A DNA stretch of 64,000 bases from contig JAFGFE010000040.1 in assembly GCA_016931225.1 (NCBI GenBank), positions 1-64,000 of the forward strand, written 5' to 3'. Positions 25,155-35,094 of the stretch are shown here, piece after piece. The stretch comes from Candidatus Zymogenaceae bacterium. GTDB lineage: Bacteria; Desulfobacterota; Zymogenia; Zymogenales; Zymogenaceae. Numbering within the stretch: the stretch's first letter is position 1; every line of letters starts with the position of its first letter. Made by a program: the position numbers and the translations under genes. The notes under the pieces were generated by a model. It ran no database searches, was not told the origin of the DNA, and worked only from the letters and a program-made list of their open reading frames with translations.

Positions 25155-25718
25155 TCATTCCCGTGTCGCGGAATCATTGGTAAAATTATTGTTTTCGTGT
25201 TTCTTCATCACGGCGATGCCGGACCTGACCACATCTATGATGCCGAAATGTTCCAAGAGCGATAAAATCGTCTCAATCCTATCAGGCGTGCCGTTGAAGG
25301 CGATGGTGATGCGGTTGTCGTGAAGATCCACGATCTCGCCGTGATAGTGGTTGATCACCTGAAAGATGTCTCCGTGTTTTTCGGGGCTGTGATTCAGCCT
25401 GAGCATGATCATCTCGTATTCAAGAAAATCCTCGCTTTCGGACTCCCGTACCTCCAGGACATCAATGAGCTTGGCGATCTGCTTGACCACCCCTTTCAGG
25501 CCCGTGGGGGTCGCCATCAGCTTGATAATGATCTTGTAGATATCCTTCGTCCGGGTGCTGGCGCCGATGAAGGAGGTGATGTTAAATCCCCGCCGGCTGA
25601 TGTGGTTGGCGACGTTGGCGGTCACTCCCGGCTTGTTCTCACACAAGATGAAGATGGTATATTCCTTTTCCTCCTCCTTCGGGTATATCCTCAGTACCCG
25701 TTCCAGTTTCTTGTCCAT
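25155..25718 (-). CDS. Second acetolactate synthase small-subunit-like protein (ACT domains)
   Basis: 187 residues. The N-terminal ACT domain ('YTIFILCENKPGVTANVANHISRRGFNI') and an IlvH-type C-terminal half ('EYEMIMLRLN', 'VINHYHGEIVDLHDNRI') are those of an acetolactate synthase small subunit, though the sequence is divergent from the neighbouring IlvN. It probably senses branched-chain amino acids and activates or feedback-regulates IlvB. It sits 39 nt downstream of ilvN, in one operon with ilvB. Two tandem regulatory subunits are unusual; they may form a mixed complex or set different effector responses. Confidence 0.8.
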   Translation of the reverse strand: MDKKLERVLRIYPKEEEKEYTIFILCENKPGVTANVANHISRRGFNITSFIGASTRTKDIYKIIIKLMATPTGLKGVVKQIAKLIDVLEVRESESEDFLEYEMIMLRLNHSPEKHGDIFQVINHYHGEIVDLHDNRITIAFNGTPDRIETILSLLEHFGIIDVVRSGIAVMKKHENNNFTNDSATRE

Positions 25719-25757
25719 ACTCTCTCTTTTCGTCGATGTGATAATGTGATACTCCTT

Positions 25758-26276
25758 TTATCCCGAAACCTTGATCAGTTTCGGCGGCTGGTTGAGGGAG
25801 CGGTTTCCGCGAAACATCGACACCTTCCCGGTCCTTAGGGACTCGAGGATGCCGTAGGGCTCGAGCCTGGCGAACAACAGGTCAATGCGCGACTGTTCCT
25901 CGGCGATCTCCACGATCGCCGTTCCCTCGAAAATATCGATGACCCTCCCGCCGAAAAAATCCACTAGGTGCAGGATCTCGGTCTTCGTTCCCTCGGTGAA
26001 GTGTATCTTGATCAGGGCGTATTCCCGAAGCTGGGAGTTATCCATATCATGCTCCGCCGTTCGGTGTACATTCACCAGCTTCTGGACCTGTTTTCTGACC
26101 TGCTCTAATACCGCCTCGTCTCCGTTGACGGTAATGGTAAAGCGGCTCTTGCCGGGGATTTCCGTATTGCCGACGCTCAGGGCGTCGATATTGAACCCCC
26201 GCCTGTAGAAAAGGCCGGCGATACGCATGAGCACGCCCGGCTTGTCCTCCACCAGTATCGAGATGATCTTTTGCAT
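25758..26276 (-). CDS. ilvN: Acetolactate synthase small subunit
   Basis: 172 residues from ATG 26276 (AAGGAGCGG site). A classic ACT domain, 'SILVEDKPGVLMRIAGLFYRRGFNIDALSVGNTE', is followed by 'RELALIKI'-like 'REYALIKIHF' and the conserved C-terminal half with 'GGRVIDIFEGTAIVE'. It regulates IlvB and confers valine sensitivity in the family. It lies 17 nt downstream of ilvB. An in-frame extension to 26345 overlaps ilvB and lacks a ribosome site. Confidence 0.92.
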   Translation of the reverse strand: MQKIISILVEDKPGVLMRIAGLFYRRGFNIDALSVGNTEIPGKSRFTITVNGDEAVLEQVRKQVQKLVNVHRTAEHDMDNSQLREYALIKIHFTEGTKTEILHLVDFFGGRVIDIFEGTAIVEIAEEQSRIDLLFARLEPYGILESLRTGKVSMFRGNRSLNQPPKLIKVSG

Positions 26277-26293
26277 GATCTCCGCTCCTTGTT

Positions 26294-27946
26294 TCAGTCC
26301 TCGTACGTCCGATACGGGATGTTTTCCTGGGAGTCGATCAGGCACTCCACCACGAAGGTGTGCTTGGACCTGAGTCCTTCCTCAATGGCGTCGTCGAGCT
26401 GATCGATGGATGTGACCCGCCGGCCGTCAAGCCCCATCGCCCGGGCCGCGGCCACAAAATCCACGTTTTCCGGAAACTCGCACGCCATGTACTTCGCGTC
26501 GTAGAAGGCGTCCTGAAGCTGGCGTATCATCCCCAGATGGTGATCGTTCATCAAAAGCACCAGTACCGGAAGGTCGTAGTGGCTTGATGTGGCAAGCTCC
26601 TGAATGTTCATCATGAAGCTTCCGTCTCCGGTTATCAATATCACTCTTTTATCCGGCCTGGCCACCTTGGCGCCCAGGGACGCGGGCAGGCCGAATCCCA
26701 TCGTCCCCAGTCCTCCGGAGGTGATGAACATGCCCGTATCGAGGCCGGTGCTCTGATAATATTTCGCCGCCCAGATCTGGTGTCTTCCCACATCGGTGGT
26801 CACCACGGCGTCCAGGTTCTTTTTTGAGAGGAGTTCGATCGCCGCCGGGATACCCATGGTTTCGGTCTGTTCGTATCGCTCCAGCTCACCCGTCGGCGGA
26901 GGCTTAGCGGTGATGTCGTTCGCGTGGTCTTTTTCGAGCCGGTTGTTGAGTTCCTCAAGAATCTTGCCCGCATCTCCCACAATGGGGATATCGACTTCCA
27001 CGGTCTTCTCGATCTCCGCGGGATCGATATCGATCTGAATAAATTTCGCCATCTTCTCAAACGCGTCGTACGACAGCACCGCGCGGTCGCCGAATCGGGC
27101 CCCCGCCGCCACGATCACGTCCGCCCGTTTCACCGCCTCCATCGCCCGGCTGGTCCCGTGCATGCCGATCATCCCCAGATAGTAGGGATAATCCGGGGGC
27201 ACGGCGGATTTCCCCATCAGGGTCGTCAGTACCGGCGCCCCCAGCAGTTGGGAAAGTCGAATCAGCTCATCGGTTGCGCCGGAGCGAATCACTCCGCCGC
27301 CGGCGACGATGACCGGATTCTTCGCTCCGGAAAGGAGTTTCGCCGCCCGCTTGATCTGCCCGCTGTGGCCGGAGATAATCGGATTATACCCCTCCAGGGT
27401 CACCACCACATCCGGATCATACACCGCCTCCTCGAGAAGCACATCCCGGGGGATGTCCAAAAGCACCGGACCGGGGCGGCCCGCCTTCGCCAGCCAGAAC
27501 GCGGTCTTCACCGCCGGCACTATTTCACCAGCCGTCATGATGTGCTGATTATGCTTGGTGATGGGGATGGTGATGCCGACGATGTCCACCTCCTGAAACG
27601 CGTCCGTGCCGATGAATCGACGCTCGACCTGTCCGGTGATGGCCACGATCGGCGATGAATCCAGATAGGCGGTTGCAATGCCGGTGACCAGGTTTGTGGC
27701 CCCGGGACCGCTGGTGGCAAGACACACCCCCACCCTGCCGGACGCCCGTGCGTATCCATCGGCCATGTGGGCCGCCGCCTGTTCGTGGCGCACGAGGATG
27801 TGCCGGATATTTGAATCGCACAGCACATCGTAAAAGGGAAGATTCGCGCCGCCCGGATACCCGAAAATCACATCAACCCCCTCTTCCATCAGGACGTTGT
27901 AGAGGATCCGGGCACCGGTCATCCGTTTTTTTCGTTTCGGGCTCAT
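26294..27946 (-). CDS. ilvB: Acetolactate synthase large subunit
   Basis: 550 residues. Thiamine-diphosphate enzyme: the N-terminal 'GYPGGANLPFYD' has the usual shape, the catalytic Glu lies in 'VRHEQAAAHMADGYARASG', and the ThDP/Mg motif is 'GDGSFMMNIQELATS'. It condenses pyruvate with pyruvate or 2-oxobutyrate in valine, leucine and isoleucine synthesis, in the cytoplasm. It is the first gene of the ilvB-ilvN-second small subunit unit and is divergent from GH116. Length is normal (550-590). Confidence 0.94.
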   Translation of the reverse strand: MSPKRKKRMTGARILYNVLMEEGVDVIFGYPGGANLPFYDVLCDSNIRHILVRHEQAAAHMADGYARASGRVGVCLATSGPGATNLVTGIATAYLDSSPIVAITGQVERRFIGTDAFQEVDIVGITIPITKHNQHIMTAGEIVPAVKTAFWLAKAGRPGPVLLDIPRDVLLEEAVYDPDVVVTLEGYNPIISGHSGQIKRAAKLLSGAKNPVIVAGGGVIRSGATDELIRLSQLLGAPVLTTLMGKSAVPPDYPYYLGMIGMHGTSRAMEAVKRADVIVAAGARFGDRAVLSYDAFEKMAKFIQIDIDPAEIEKTVEVDIPIVGDAGKILEELNNRLEKDHANDITAKPPPTGELERYEQTETMGIPAAIELLSKKNLDAVVTTDVGRHQIWAAKYYQSTGLDTGMFITSGGLGTMGFGLPASLGAKVARPDKRVILITGDGSFMMNIQELATSSHYDLPVLVLLMNDHHLGMIRQLQDAFYDAKYMACEFPENVDFVAAARAMGLDGRRVTSIDQLDDAIEEGLRSKHTFVVECLIDSQENIPYRTYED

Positions 27947-28211
27947 ATGTTCCTTCGCATCAACGTTGAATGGTCTTGTTCCTGCCCAATCAGAAACGGC
28001 GACAGGATTTTTCGATTCTATCTGATATGAAGTTGTACTTCAAGGTTTTTTTCCGTACCGATGGTCAATAGTCCACAACAGGTAACGGGGTATAGGACTC
28101 ATCACAAATCGCTGTACGTCTTCAAAAAGTGCTCCACGTGTCTCGAAGCGGTACACAGTCGGGTACAAGTATGGTATAGTATTTCTTCATACTCGATGCG
28201 GGAAACACACC

Positions 28212-30896
28212 ATGACGCCGTCCGAACCTTATTCGAAAAAGGACCTCCGCCGATTCGGCGGACCGAAAGCGCTGAAGGGTCATCACCTTGATGAGGTGGC
28301 CTTCCCCATCGGCGGTATCGGCACCGGCACGCTCTCCATCACCGGACGGGGGCGATTGATCGACTGGGAAATTCAGAATCGTCCGAACAAGGGGTCCATC
28401 AATACCTTCTGCTTTTTCACCCTCTGGGCGAAGGAGCGAGGGAAAGAGCCGGTCACCCGGGTGCTGGCCCAAAGGTCCAACCGCGGCCTGGGCGGGAGTG
28501 GGCCGGGCCACTTTTCCGGCATTGGATTCGGCGCCAACCGCCTTGCGGGGGCGGGCCTCCCCCACATGCAGCACTGCCGTTTCCGGGGACGCTACCCCTT
28601 CTGTGAGATCTCCTTTTCCGACCCCCTCATGCCGGTTGTACCTTCCGTCACCGCATACAACCCGCTGATACCCCACAACGTGGACGACAGCTCCATCCCC
28701 GGGGCGGTGTTTTTGTTTCACATCGAAAATCCGACGGACCGGGAGGTGGAGGCTTCGCTGCTCTCAAACCTCCACAACACGGTGGACGGGGATTTCACAA
28801 ACTATACCGAATTCGCAGAAAAGGACGGTGTGCGCGGCCTCTTCATGACAAGCCGGAAAGAGAAGCCCGAGAGCCCCCGGTGGGGATCCATGGGGCTCTT
28901 CACGACGCACACCGACCTCACCCACACCCGGGCCTGGGTTCGGGGCGCCTGGTACGACAACCTCACCGCGTTTTGGAACGAGGTCTCCGCCACCGGCCGG
29001 GTGACCGACCGCATATACCCGCCCCTGGTGGGGGACGTGGGCACCCTGGGGATGATCGCAACCATACCTCCGGGAGGATCCGTCACCCTGCCGCTGTATC
29101 TGACCTGGTCCTTCCCCACCATGGAGGCATACTGGCGCCCGGACCTCACCGAAGACAACGCGGACCCGGAGCATATCGGTCAGAAACCAAAATGGACCAA
29201 TTACTACGCCAAGCGATTTCCCGACGCCCTCACCGCCGCCGCATACCTGGGTCGGCATCATCGGCGATTGTACGAAAAAACCGCCGAGTTCACCGACGCC
29301 CTTTTCTCCTCGACCCTGCCTGAGTACGTGCTGGACGCGGTGTCGAGCCAGATATCGACCATCCGCTCTACAAGCTGTATCATGCTCGAGAATGGTGAGT
29401 TCTACAACTTCGAGGGCTGCCACGCCCAGGACGGCTGCTGCGAGGGGTCTTGCTCCCACGTCTGGAACTACACCCAGGCGTTGGCCTTCCTGTTCCCCTC
29501 CCTGGAGCGCTCCCTCAAGGAGACGGCCTATCGGTACAACCTCTTTCCCGATGGGCGCATGGCCTTTCGCACCGCCGTGCCTCTGGGGGTGAAGATGGCG
29601 GAGTCGACCGCGGCGGGGGGCTCCGCCGGGGTGGGGGAGGCCTTTCACCCGGCGGCGGACGGGCAGATGGGCGTGATCATGCAGGTCTGGCGGGAGTACG
29701 CCCTCTCGGGCGATCGAGACTGGCTCGCAAAGCTGTGGCCGTCCGTCAAGAAATCATTGGAATACGCCTGGGAATACTGGGACAAAGACAAGGACGGCGT
29801 GATGGAGGGTCTTCAGCACAACACCTACGACATCGAGTTCTACGGACCCAACGGCATGATCACCGGGATGTACCTGGGGGCCCTGGCGGCCGCCGTGCGG
29901 ATGGCCCTCTCTGTGGGCGACGACGCAGCCGCGAATGAATACCGACGGCTCTTGGAAAGCGGCGGACGCAAAGCAGACGAGATGCTGTTTAACGGGAAAT
30001 ACTTCATCCAGATCGTCGATCCCGACGCAAAGGACCTCTCCCCGGTGACGACCGATGTGAGCATGAGCGGGGATGTAATGGACGGCGCCGAGGGAATGGA
30101 GCCGAAATATCAGTACGGTTCGGGATGCCTGAGCGACCAGCTTCTCGGGCAGTGCATGGCGACTATCTTCGGCCTGGGGTACCTGTTCGATTCGGATCAT
30201 GTCCGGACGGCCCTCACATCAATATTTACCCACAACTGGAAGCGGGACCTGACCGGCCACGCCTCCTGTCAGCGGGTCTTCGCCGTGGAGGGTGAGCCGG
30301 GGCTCTTGTTGTGCACATGGCCGAACGGCGGCCGTCCCGCGTACCCGTTCGTCTACTCCGACGAGGTATGGACCGGTATCGAGTACCAGGTGGCGGTCCA
30401 CCTCATCGCCGAAGGGTTCATCGACGAGGGGCTTTCCATCGTGAAGGGCGTGCGCGCCCGCTACGACGGGCGCATGAGAAATCCCTATAATGAAATGGAG
30501 TGCGGCAGCCACTACGTCCGGGCCCTGGCCAGTTACGGCCTGATACCGGCGCTCTCCGGCTTCACCTTCAACGCGCCGGATCATACGTACGGGTTCGCCC
30601 CGAAAATCAAGCGGGAAAACTTCGCCTCGTTCTGGGCCACGGGCACAGCCTGGGGGAGCTACCGCCAGCGGATCACGGCATCGGGGAAGACGGCTCTTCT
30701 TATCGCCCTGGGGGGTGAACTGGAGATAAAGAGGCTGTTATTGTCCCCTGATTATCGAGGGGGGGGATCCGTGACCCTCGGCGGACGACGCGTGGACGCG
30801 GCCTTCGAGGATACGCCCGAAAGGACATCGATCTCTTTTATCGAACCGATAGCGGTCACACCCGCATCACAGCTTCTGATACGGTGCGGTCGATGA
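28212..30896 (+). CDS. GH116 beta-glucosidase / glucosylceramidase-like protein
   Basis: 894 residues. The N-terminal beta-sandwich begins with the family signature 'FPIGGIGTGTLSITGRGRLIDWEIQNRPNKG'. The C-terminal (alpha/alpha)6 barrel includes 'CSHVWNYTQALAFLFPSLE', 'LQHNTYDIEFYGPNGM' and 'PAYPFVYSDEVWTGIEYQVA'. GH116 includes bacterial beta-glucosidases and human GBA2. No signal peptide is visible, so a cytoplasmic enzyme acting on imported glycosides is likely. It heads a close-packed plus-strand group with an alcohol dehydrogenase (70 nt), a radical SAM protein and corrinoid methyltransferases, suggesting its aglycone or sugar is processed by them (inference). Confidence 0.88.
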   Translation: MTPSEPYSKKDLRRFGGPKALKGHHLDEVAFPIGGIGTGTLSITGRGRLIDWEIQNRPNKGSINTFCFFTLWAKERGKEPVTRVLAQRSNRGLGGSGPGHFSGIGFGANRLAGAGLPHMQHCRFRGRYPFCEISFSDPLMPVVPSVTAYNPLIPHNVDDSSIPGAVFLFHIENPTDREVEASLLSNLHNTVDGDFTNYTEFAEKDGVRGLFMTSRKEKPESPRWGSMGLFTTHTDLTHTRAWVRGAWYDNLTAFWNEVSATGRVTDRIYPPLVGDVGTLGMIATIPPGGSVTLPLYLTWSFPTMEAYWRPDLTEDNADPEHIGQKPKWTNYYAKRFPDALTAAAYLGRHHRRLYEKTAEFTDALFSSTLPEYVLDAVSSQISTIRSTSCIMLENGEFYNFEGCHAQDGCCEGSCSHVWNYTQALAFLFPSLERSLKETAYRYNLFPDGRMAFRTAVPLGVKMAESTAAGGSAGVGEAFHPAADGQMGVIMQVWREYALSGDRDWLAKLWPSVKKSLEYAWEYWDKDKDGVMEGLQHNTYDIEFYGPNGMITGMYLGALAAAVRMALSVGDDAAANEYRRLLESGGRKADEMLFNGKYFIQIVDPDAKDLSPVTTDVSMSGDVMDGAEGMEPKYQYGSGCLSDQLLGQCMATIFGLGYLFDSDHVRTALTSIFTHNWKRDLTGHASCQRVFAVEGEPGLLLCTWPNGGRPAYPFVYSDEVWTGIEYQVAVHLIAEGFIDEGLSIVKGVRARYDGRMRNPYNEMECGSHYVRALASYGLIPALSGFTFNAPDHTYGFAPKIKRENFASFWATGTAWGSYRQRITASGKTALLIALGGELEIKRLLLSPDYRGGGSVTLGGRRVDAAFEDTPERTSISFIEPIAVTPASQLLIRCGR

Positions 30897-30966
30897 GACG
30901 GCACGAGGCGGCATAATCGATGATACAACAGGTTTTTTCAATACATATCTATGGCGGTGAGACATA

Positions 30967-31989
30967 ATGCGCGCAGTCGTCTATGACAAGAAAAACAAGC
31001 GGTTGAAACTGATTGAGACGGATATGCCCGTCCCGAAACCGGGGGAAGTCCTGGTGCGGGTCTTCTCCGTGGGCATCTGCGGTTCGGACACGGAGATGGT
31101 CAACGCGGATACGGTGGCCGACGGCTTCATCATGGGCCACGAGGTCGCAGGAATCGTGGAGACGATCGGGGAGGGGGTGACGTCCGTCTCCGTCGGCGAC
31201 CGGGTGACGCCCCGGCCGGTGGGCTGCGGCGAGTGCCCCGTCTGCCTGATGGGAAACACCCACCTGTGCCTCAAAAAGACATCCATCGGCACCGGCTACC
31301 TCCCCGGCGGCTTCGCGGACTTCGTGTGCATCCCGGAGCCGATGCTCTACGCCGTGCCGGAAGGCATGACGCTCAGGATCGCCTCCCTTACCGACACCTT
31401 CGCCGTGCCCGCCCATGCCATCGCCGCATCCGGGCTGAAATCGGGACAGTCCGCACTGATAGTGGGGGCGGGACCCATCGGCCTGTCCGCCCTGCTCCTG
31501 GCGTCTGATGTGAACCCCTCGCCCCTGGGCGTCGCGGACCTGTCTCATAAACGGCTGAATACGGCACTATCCCTCGGGGCGGGGATCGTCTTTTCCCCCA
31601 CGGACGACGGATACTACCAGAACGTCCGGGACGCCTTCGGCGGCCTCGGGCCGGATGTCGCCATCGAGTGCACCGGAAATCCCCACGCCATGACCGACGC
31701 CGTGGAGCTGGTCAGACCGGGGGGGCGGGTGACCCTCACCGGCATCTGCTTCGAGCCGATGACGCTCCATCCCCTTTCCATGATCATGCGGGAGGTCTCC
31801 ATACTCCCCGCCTTTTCATCCCTGCCCGCGGACAACCGCCTCGCCCTGTCGTATTTAGCCCGAAAGCCGGAATCCGCCGGCGCCATCATCTCGGACATCG
31901 TGGCTTTGGATGAGATGCCGGAGATATTCGAGGCCGCACGCCGGGGAGAGGTCGACGGCAAGGTGGTGGTGGAGCCCCATACCGAATAA
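30967..31989 (+). CDS. Zn-dependent medium-chain alcohol/polyol dehydrogenase
   Basis: 340 residues. The catalytic zinc site is Cys in 'GICGSD' and His-Glu in 'GHEVAGIV'. The structural zinc loop has cysteines in 'CGECPVC...C'. The nucleotide-binding Rossmann is 'VGAGPIGLSALLLA'. It is of the sorbitol/threonine dehydrogenase type; the substrate is unknown. It ends 1 nt before the ATG of the radical SAM gene, so the two are likely coupled. Confidence 0.88.
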   Translation: MRAVVYDKKNKRLKLIETDMPVPKPGEVLVRVFSVGICGSDTEMVNADTVADGFIMGHEVAGIVETIGEGVTSVSVGDRVTPRPVGCGECPVCLMGNTHLCLKKTSIGTGYLPGGFADFVCIPEPMLYAVPEGMTLRIASLTDTFAVPAHAIAASGLKSGQSALIVGAGPIGLSALLLASDVNPSPLGVADLSHKRLNTALSLGAGIVFSPTDDGYYQNVRDAFGGLGPDVAIECTGNPHAMTDAVELVRPGGRVTLTGICFEPMTLHPLSMIMREVSILPAFSSLPADNRLALSYLARKPESAGAIISDIVALDEMPEIFEAARRGEVDGKVVVEPHTE

Positions 31990-31990
31990 T

Positions 31991-33475
31991 ATGGTACATT
32001 CGACGAAAAACAACGGGGATGCGGTGGTGCTGATCAATCCACCGTCGGAGGTGCTCACGCCGGAAACGCGGTTCGTCCGCCCCCTCCTCAATTCCCTCCC
32101 CCAGCTGGGCATCGCCTCACTGGCGGCGACGCTCAAAAGAAACGGCCTCTCCGTGTCCATCCTCGACGCCCAGGCTTTGGGAATGTCGGTACGGGAGGTG
32201 GTCTCCTGGGCGACGGCGCACCGTCCCCGGGTGGTGGGCCTGACCGGATACACATCCACCGTCGACGCCGCATCGCTCATCGCGGAAGAAATCAAACAAC
32301 ACAACCCCGACGTCGCGACGGTCCTGGGGGGGCCACACGTGACCGCCGCCTGGGAGCGAACCCTCACACGTTTCCCCGCAATCGATTACGGATTTTTGGG
32401 CGAGGGGGAGTCCACGGCATTGGAGCTCTTCAGAACCCTCCTGTCCGGAAAGACGCCGAGGAGTGTGCCGGGGGCGGTCTACCGGGACGGACCCCGAATC
32501 ATATCGAACGAGCGCCCACCCCTCATCGACGACCTGGATGCGCTTCCGCCCCCGGCGGTGGATCTGTTCGAGAGATTTCCAAGCGCCTATCATCCGCCGA
32601 TACTTCATTCACCGATGGGGACGGCCGTCACCCTGGTCTCGAGCAGAGGGTGTCCCTACCGCTGCACCTTCTGCGACCGGGGGGTTTTCGGAGAACGATA
32701 TCGCTTTCACAGCATCGACTACATCATCGAACAGATCCGAAAGTTTAAAACCGATTACGACATCTCACATATCATCTTCTATGACGATAATTTCACCAGC
32801 AACCGGGCGCACCTCGAAGAATTGCTGGAGGCGATCATCAACCTCCCCTTCGATATCACCTTCAACTGTGACGCCAGGGTCGATCTGGTGGACCGAAAAC
32901 TCCTGGAGATAATGAAGCGCGCCGGGGCCTGGATGATCAACTACGGCATCGAGTCGGGAAGTCAGAAACTCCTGGACGATCTCTCAAAGAAGGTCTCGCT
33001 GGATCGGGCCAAGGAGGCGGTCCTTCTTACGCATGATGCCCAAATCATGGTCAAGGGCCTTTTCATGATCGGTGTTCCGGGGGAGACCGAACAGAGTCTT
33101 GAAGAAACCGGACGCCTTCTTGCAGAGCTCCCCTTTGATTTCGTCAATTTTTCAAAGTATACCCCCTACCCCGGCTGTGAAGACTACAAGACGATCAGGG
33201 AACACGGCGAGTTCGACGAAACCTGGGAGCTGATGAACGCCGTCAATATGGTGTTCGTGCCGAATACGATCACTAAAGAGGCGCTGGAGCGGGCTTCTTC
33301 CAACATGATGGCGGCGTTTTACAAAAATCCTCAGCGCTGGAAATCCTATACAAAAATCATCAAAAAAAATCCCCTGGATCGCATAAAACTCTTGAAACTG
33401 CTGCCAGGATATATAAAATACAAGGCCATGCGAAGAATCTCAAAGGGATCGTCGGAGAGTCCCTTTGATTTTTGA
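31991..33475 (+). CDS. B12-binding radical SAM protein
   Basis: 494 residues. The N-terminal cobalamin-binding-like Rossmann region ('LINPPSEV', 'PQLGIASLAATLKRNGLSVSILDAQ', 'VLGGPHVTA') precedes a radical SAM core with 'SRGCPYRCTFCDRG' (CxxxCxxC). 'GIESGSQKLLDDL' and 'MVKGLFMIGVPGETEQSLEET' are usual for the P-methylase/BchE-like group. Such proteins methylate or rearrange unactivated carbons, and the true reaction is unknown. It begins 1 nt after the alcohol dehydrogenase stop. I chose this ATG because a frame starting earlier overlaps the dehydrogenase. It lies just upstream of the methyltransferases, with which it may share B12. Confidence 0.85.
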   Translation: MVHSTKNNGDAVVLINPPSEVLTPETRFVRPLLNSLPQLGIASLAATLKRNGLSVSILDAQALGMSVREVVSWATAHRPRVVGLTGYTSTVDAASLIAEEIKQHNPDVATVLGGPHVTAAWERTLTRFPAIDYGFLGEGESTALELFRTLLSGKTPRSVPGAVYRDGPRIISNERPPLIDDLDALPPPAVDLFERFPSAYHPPILHSPMGTAVTLVSSRGCPYRCTFCDRGVFGERYRFHSIDYIIEQIRKFKTDYDISHIIFYDDNFTSNRAHLEELLEAIINLPFDITFNCDARVDLVDRKLLEIMKRAGAWMINYGIESGSQKLLDDLSKKVSLDRAKEAVLLTHDAQIMVKGLFMIGVPGETEQSLEETGRLLAELPFDFVNFSKYTPYPGCEDYKTIREHGEFDETWELMNAVNMVFVPNTITKEALERASSNMMAAFYKNPQRWKSYTKIIKKNPLDRIKLLKLLPGYIKYKAMRRISKGSSESPFDF

Positions 33476-33546
33476 CGACAGGGAGAAAAAGCAATGGTAT
33501 GTATCAACATAAAATGTGTAACCATCCCGCTAAACGGAGCATGCCC

Positions 33547-35010
33547 ATGAAAAGTTCAAAATTTCAGGTCTATGATGAAAAGGAAATCCAGGCGATCCAC
33601 AATACGTCACTGGAAATTCTGGAAAAAACCGGTGTGCGGGTGAATCTGAAAAAGCTCAGAGAGATTCTGGCGGACTGCGGCTGTTCGGTCGATGAATCTG
33701 AAAAGATAGTGAAGTTCCCGCCCAAGGTCGTGGAGGAACATATCAAGAAAGCCCCCCGGGAATTCACCCTGAGCGGCCCCGATCCGGAGAAGTCATGGGT
33801 GCTCAACCCGGAAGCGCAGATGTTCAACGGATTGAGCACCGCGATAAATATATATGATCTCGAAACCGGGGAGTATCGGCCCACCACGCTTCAGGATACC
33901 ATCGATCATATCATTATCATGGACTACCTGGATAATATCGTGGTGAACCAGATGGACATCTGGCCTACCGACATTCCGATGCAGACCATCACCACCGAAA
34001 CCATCCGGGGCTGGGCTCTCAACGCCACAAAGCCCTATTCCATGGGAGCCTACGGGGTTCTACCCAGTAAAGACATGACGGAGATGATGGCGCTGGTCAT
34101 GGGGGGACGGGAAAACCTGAAGAAAACCCACCCGATGCTGGGCATTGTCAGCATTCAGAGTCCCCTCTCCACGGCACAGATCCAGCTCGAGGGGATGCTG
34201 GTATTCGGCGAATACGGCCTGCCGGTGATTTTATCGCCCGAGGCGATGGCGGGAACCACGGCCCCGGTGACACTCGCGGGATTGATGGTCCAGCACAACG
34301 CGGAGGTCCTTGCGCACCTGGTCATGGCCCAGGCCGCCAACCCGGGATGTCCGGTGCTCTACGGGAGCGTCTCGACCATCGCGGAAATGCGCCGCGGCAC
34401 CTCGGCCCTGGGATCGGTGGAATGCGGGATGATCAGCGCCGGCGCCGCCCAGATGGCTCATTTCTACGACATCCCCTGCCGGGTGGTCGCCGGCGGCACC
34501 GAGAGCAAGACGATGGACCTCCAGTGCGGCGTCGAGCGGACTCGATCCATGCTGCTCGCGGCTCTTGCCGGCGGCAACTACATCACGTGTGTGGGAATGA
34601 TCGAATCCACCACCGCCACCGCCCAGGAGCTTTCGGTCGTCGACAACGAGATCATCGGAAGCGTCATGCGGGCGGTTCGGGGAATCGAGGTCACCGAGGA
34701 GAGCCTGGCGAAAGAGGTGATAGAGAGAATCGGCCCAGACGGCAACTACCTGATGGAAGACCACACCCAGAAGTTGTTTCGATCCGAGCACTTCATGACC
34801 AAGCTCGCCTCCCTGGAAAAACGGGATATCTGGGAGAAGGAGGGATCGAAAGAGATGGTCGATCGAGCCCGGGAGAGGACCAAGACCATCCTGAAGAAAC
34901 ACACCCCCAGGGACATAGACCCGAAGCTGAAAAAGGAGCTGGATGATTTCTGCAAGAAGGTTGAAGAGCGGGACCTCGACGTCTTCTATGCGGCGGAATG
35001 GGAGGGATAG
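33547..35010 (+). CDS. MttB-family (trimethylamine/betaine) methyltransferase, non-pyrrolysine
   Basis: 487 residues from ATG 33547, which has ACGGAG 7 nt upstream; an ATG at 33541 is too close to it. The MttB core 'ILSPEAMAGTTAPVTLAGLMVQHNAEVLA' (split by positions 34219-34305), 'LYGSVSTIAEMRRGTSALGSVE' and 'VAGGTESKTMD' identify the COG5598 family. Archaeal MttB uses pyrrolysine encoded by TAG; here there is no in-frame TAG, which points to the glycine-betaine/carnitine/proline-betaine branch (MtgB-type). It transfers a methyl to a corrinoid protein, encoded at 36655. Directly followed by a paralogue of equal length. Confidence 0.86.
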   Translation: MKSSKFQVYDEKEIQAIHNTSLEILEKTGVRVNLKKLREILADCGCSVDESEKIVKFPPKVVEEHIKKAPREFTLSGPDPEKSWVLNPEAQMFNGLSTAINIYDLETGEYRPTTLQDTIDHIIIMDYLDNIVVNQMDIWPTDIPMQTITTETIRGWALNATKPYSMGAYGVLPSKDMTEMMALVMGGRENLKKTHPMLGIVSIQSPLSTAQIQLEGMLVFGEYGLPVILSPEAMAGTTAPVTLAGLMVQHNAEVLAHLVMAQAANPGCPVLYGSVSTIAEMRRGTSALGSVECGMISAGAAQMAHFYDIPCRVVAGGTESKTMDLQCGVERTRSMLLAALAGGNYITCVGMIESTTATAQELSVVDNEIIGSVMRAVRGIEVTEESLAKEVIERIGPDGNYLMEDHTQKLFRSEHFMTKLASLEKRDIWEKEGSKEMVDRARERTKTILKKHTPRDIDPKLKKELDDFCKKVEERDLDVFYAAEWEG

Positions 35011-35094
35011 ATCGGACCGGAGTCGCAAATGCGGTCTGATCGCGGTGCGATACCTGATGGAGTCCGATATGAATTGCAAACAAAGGAAATACAC

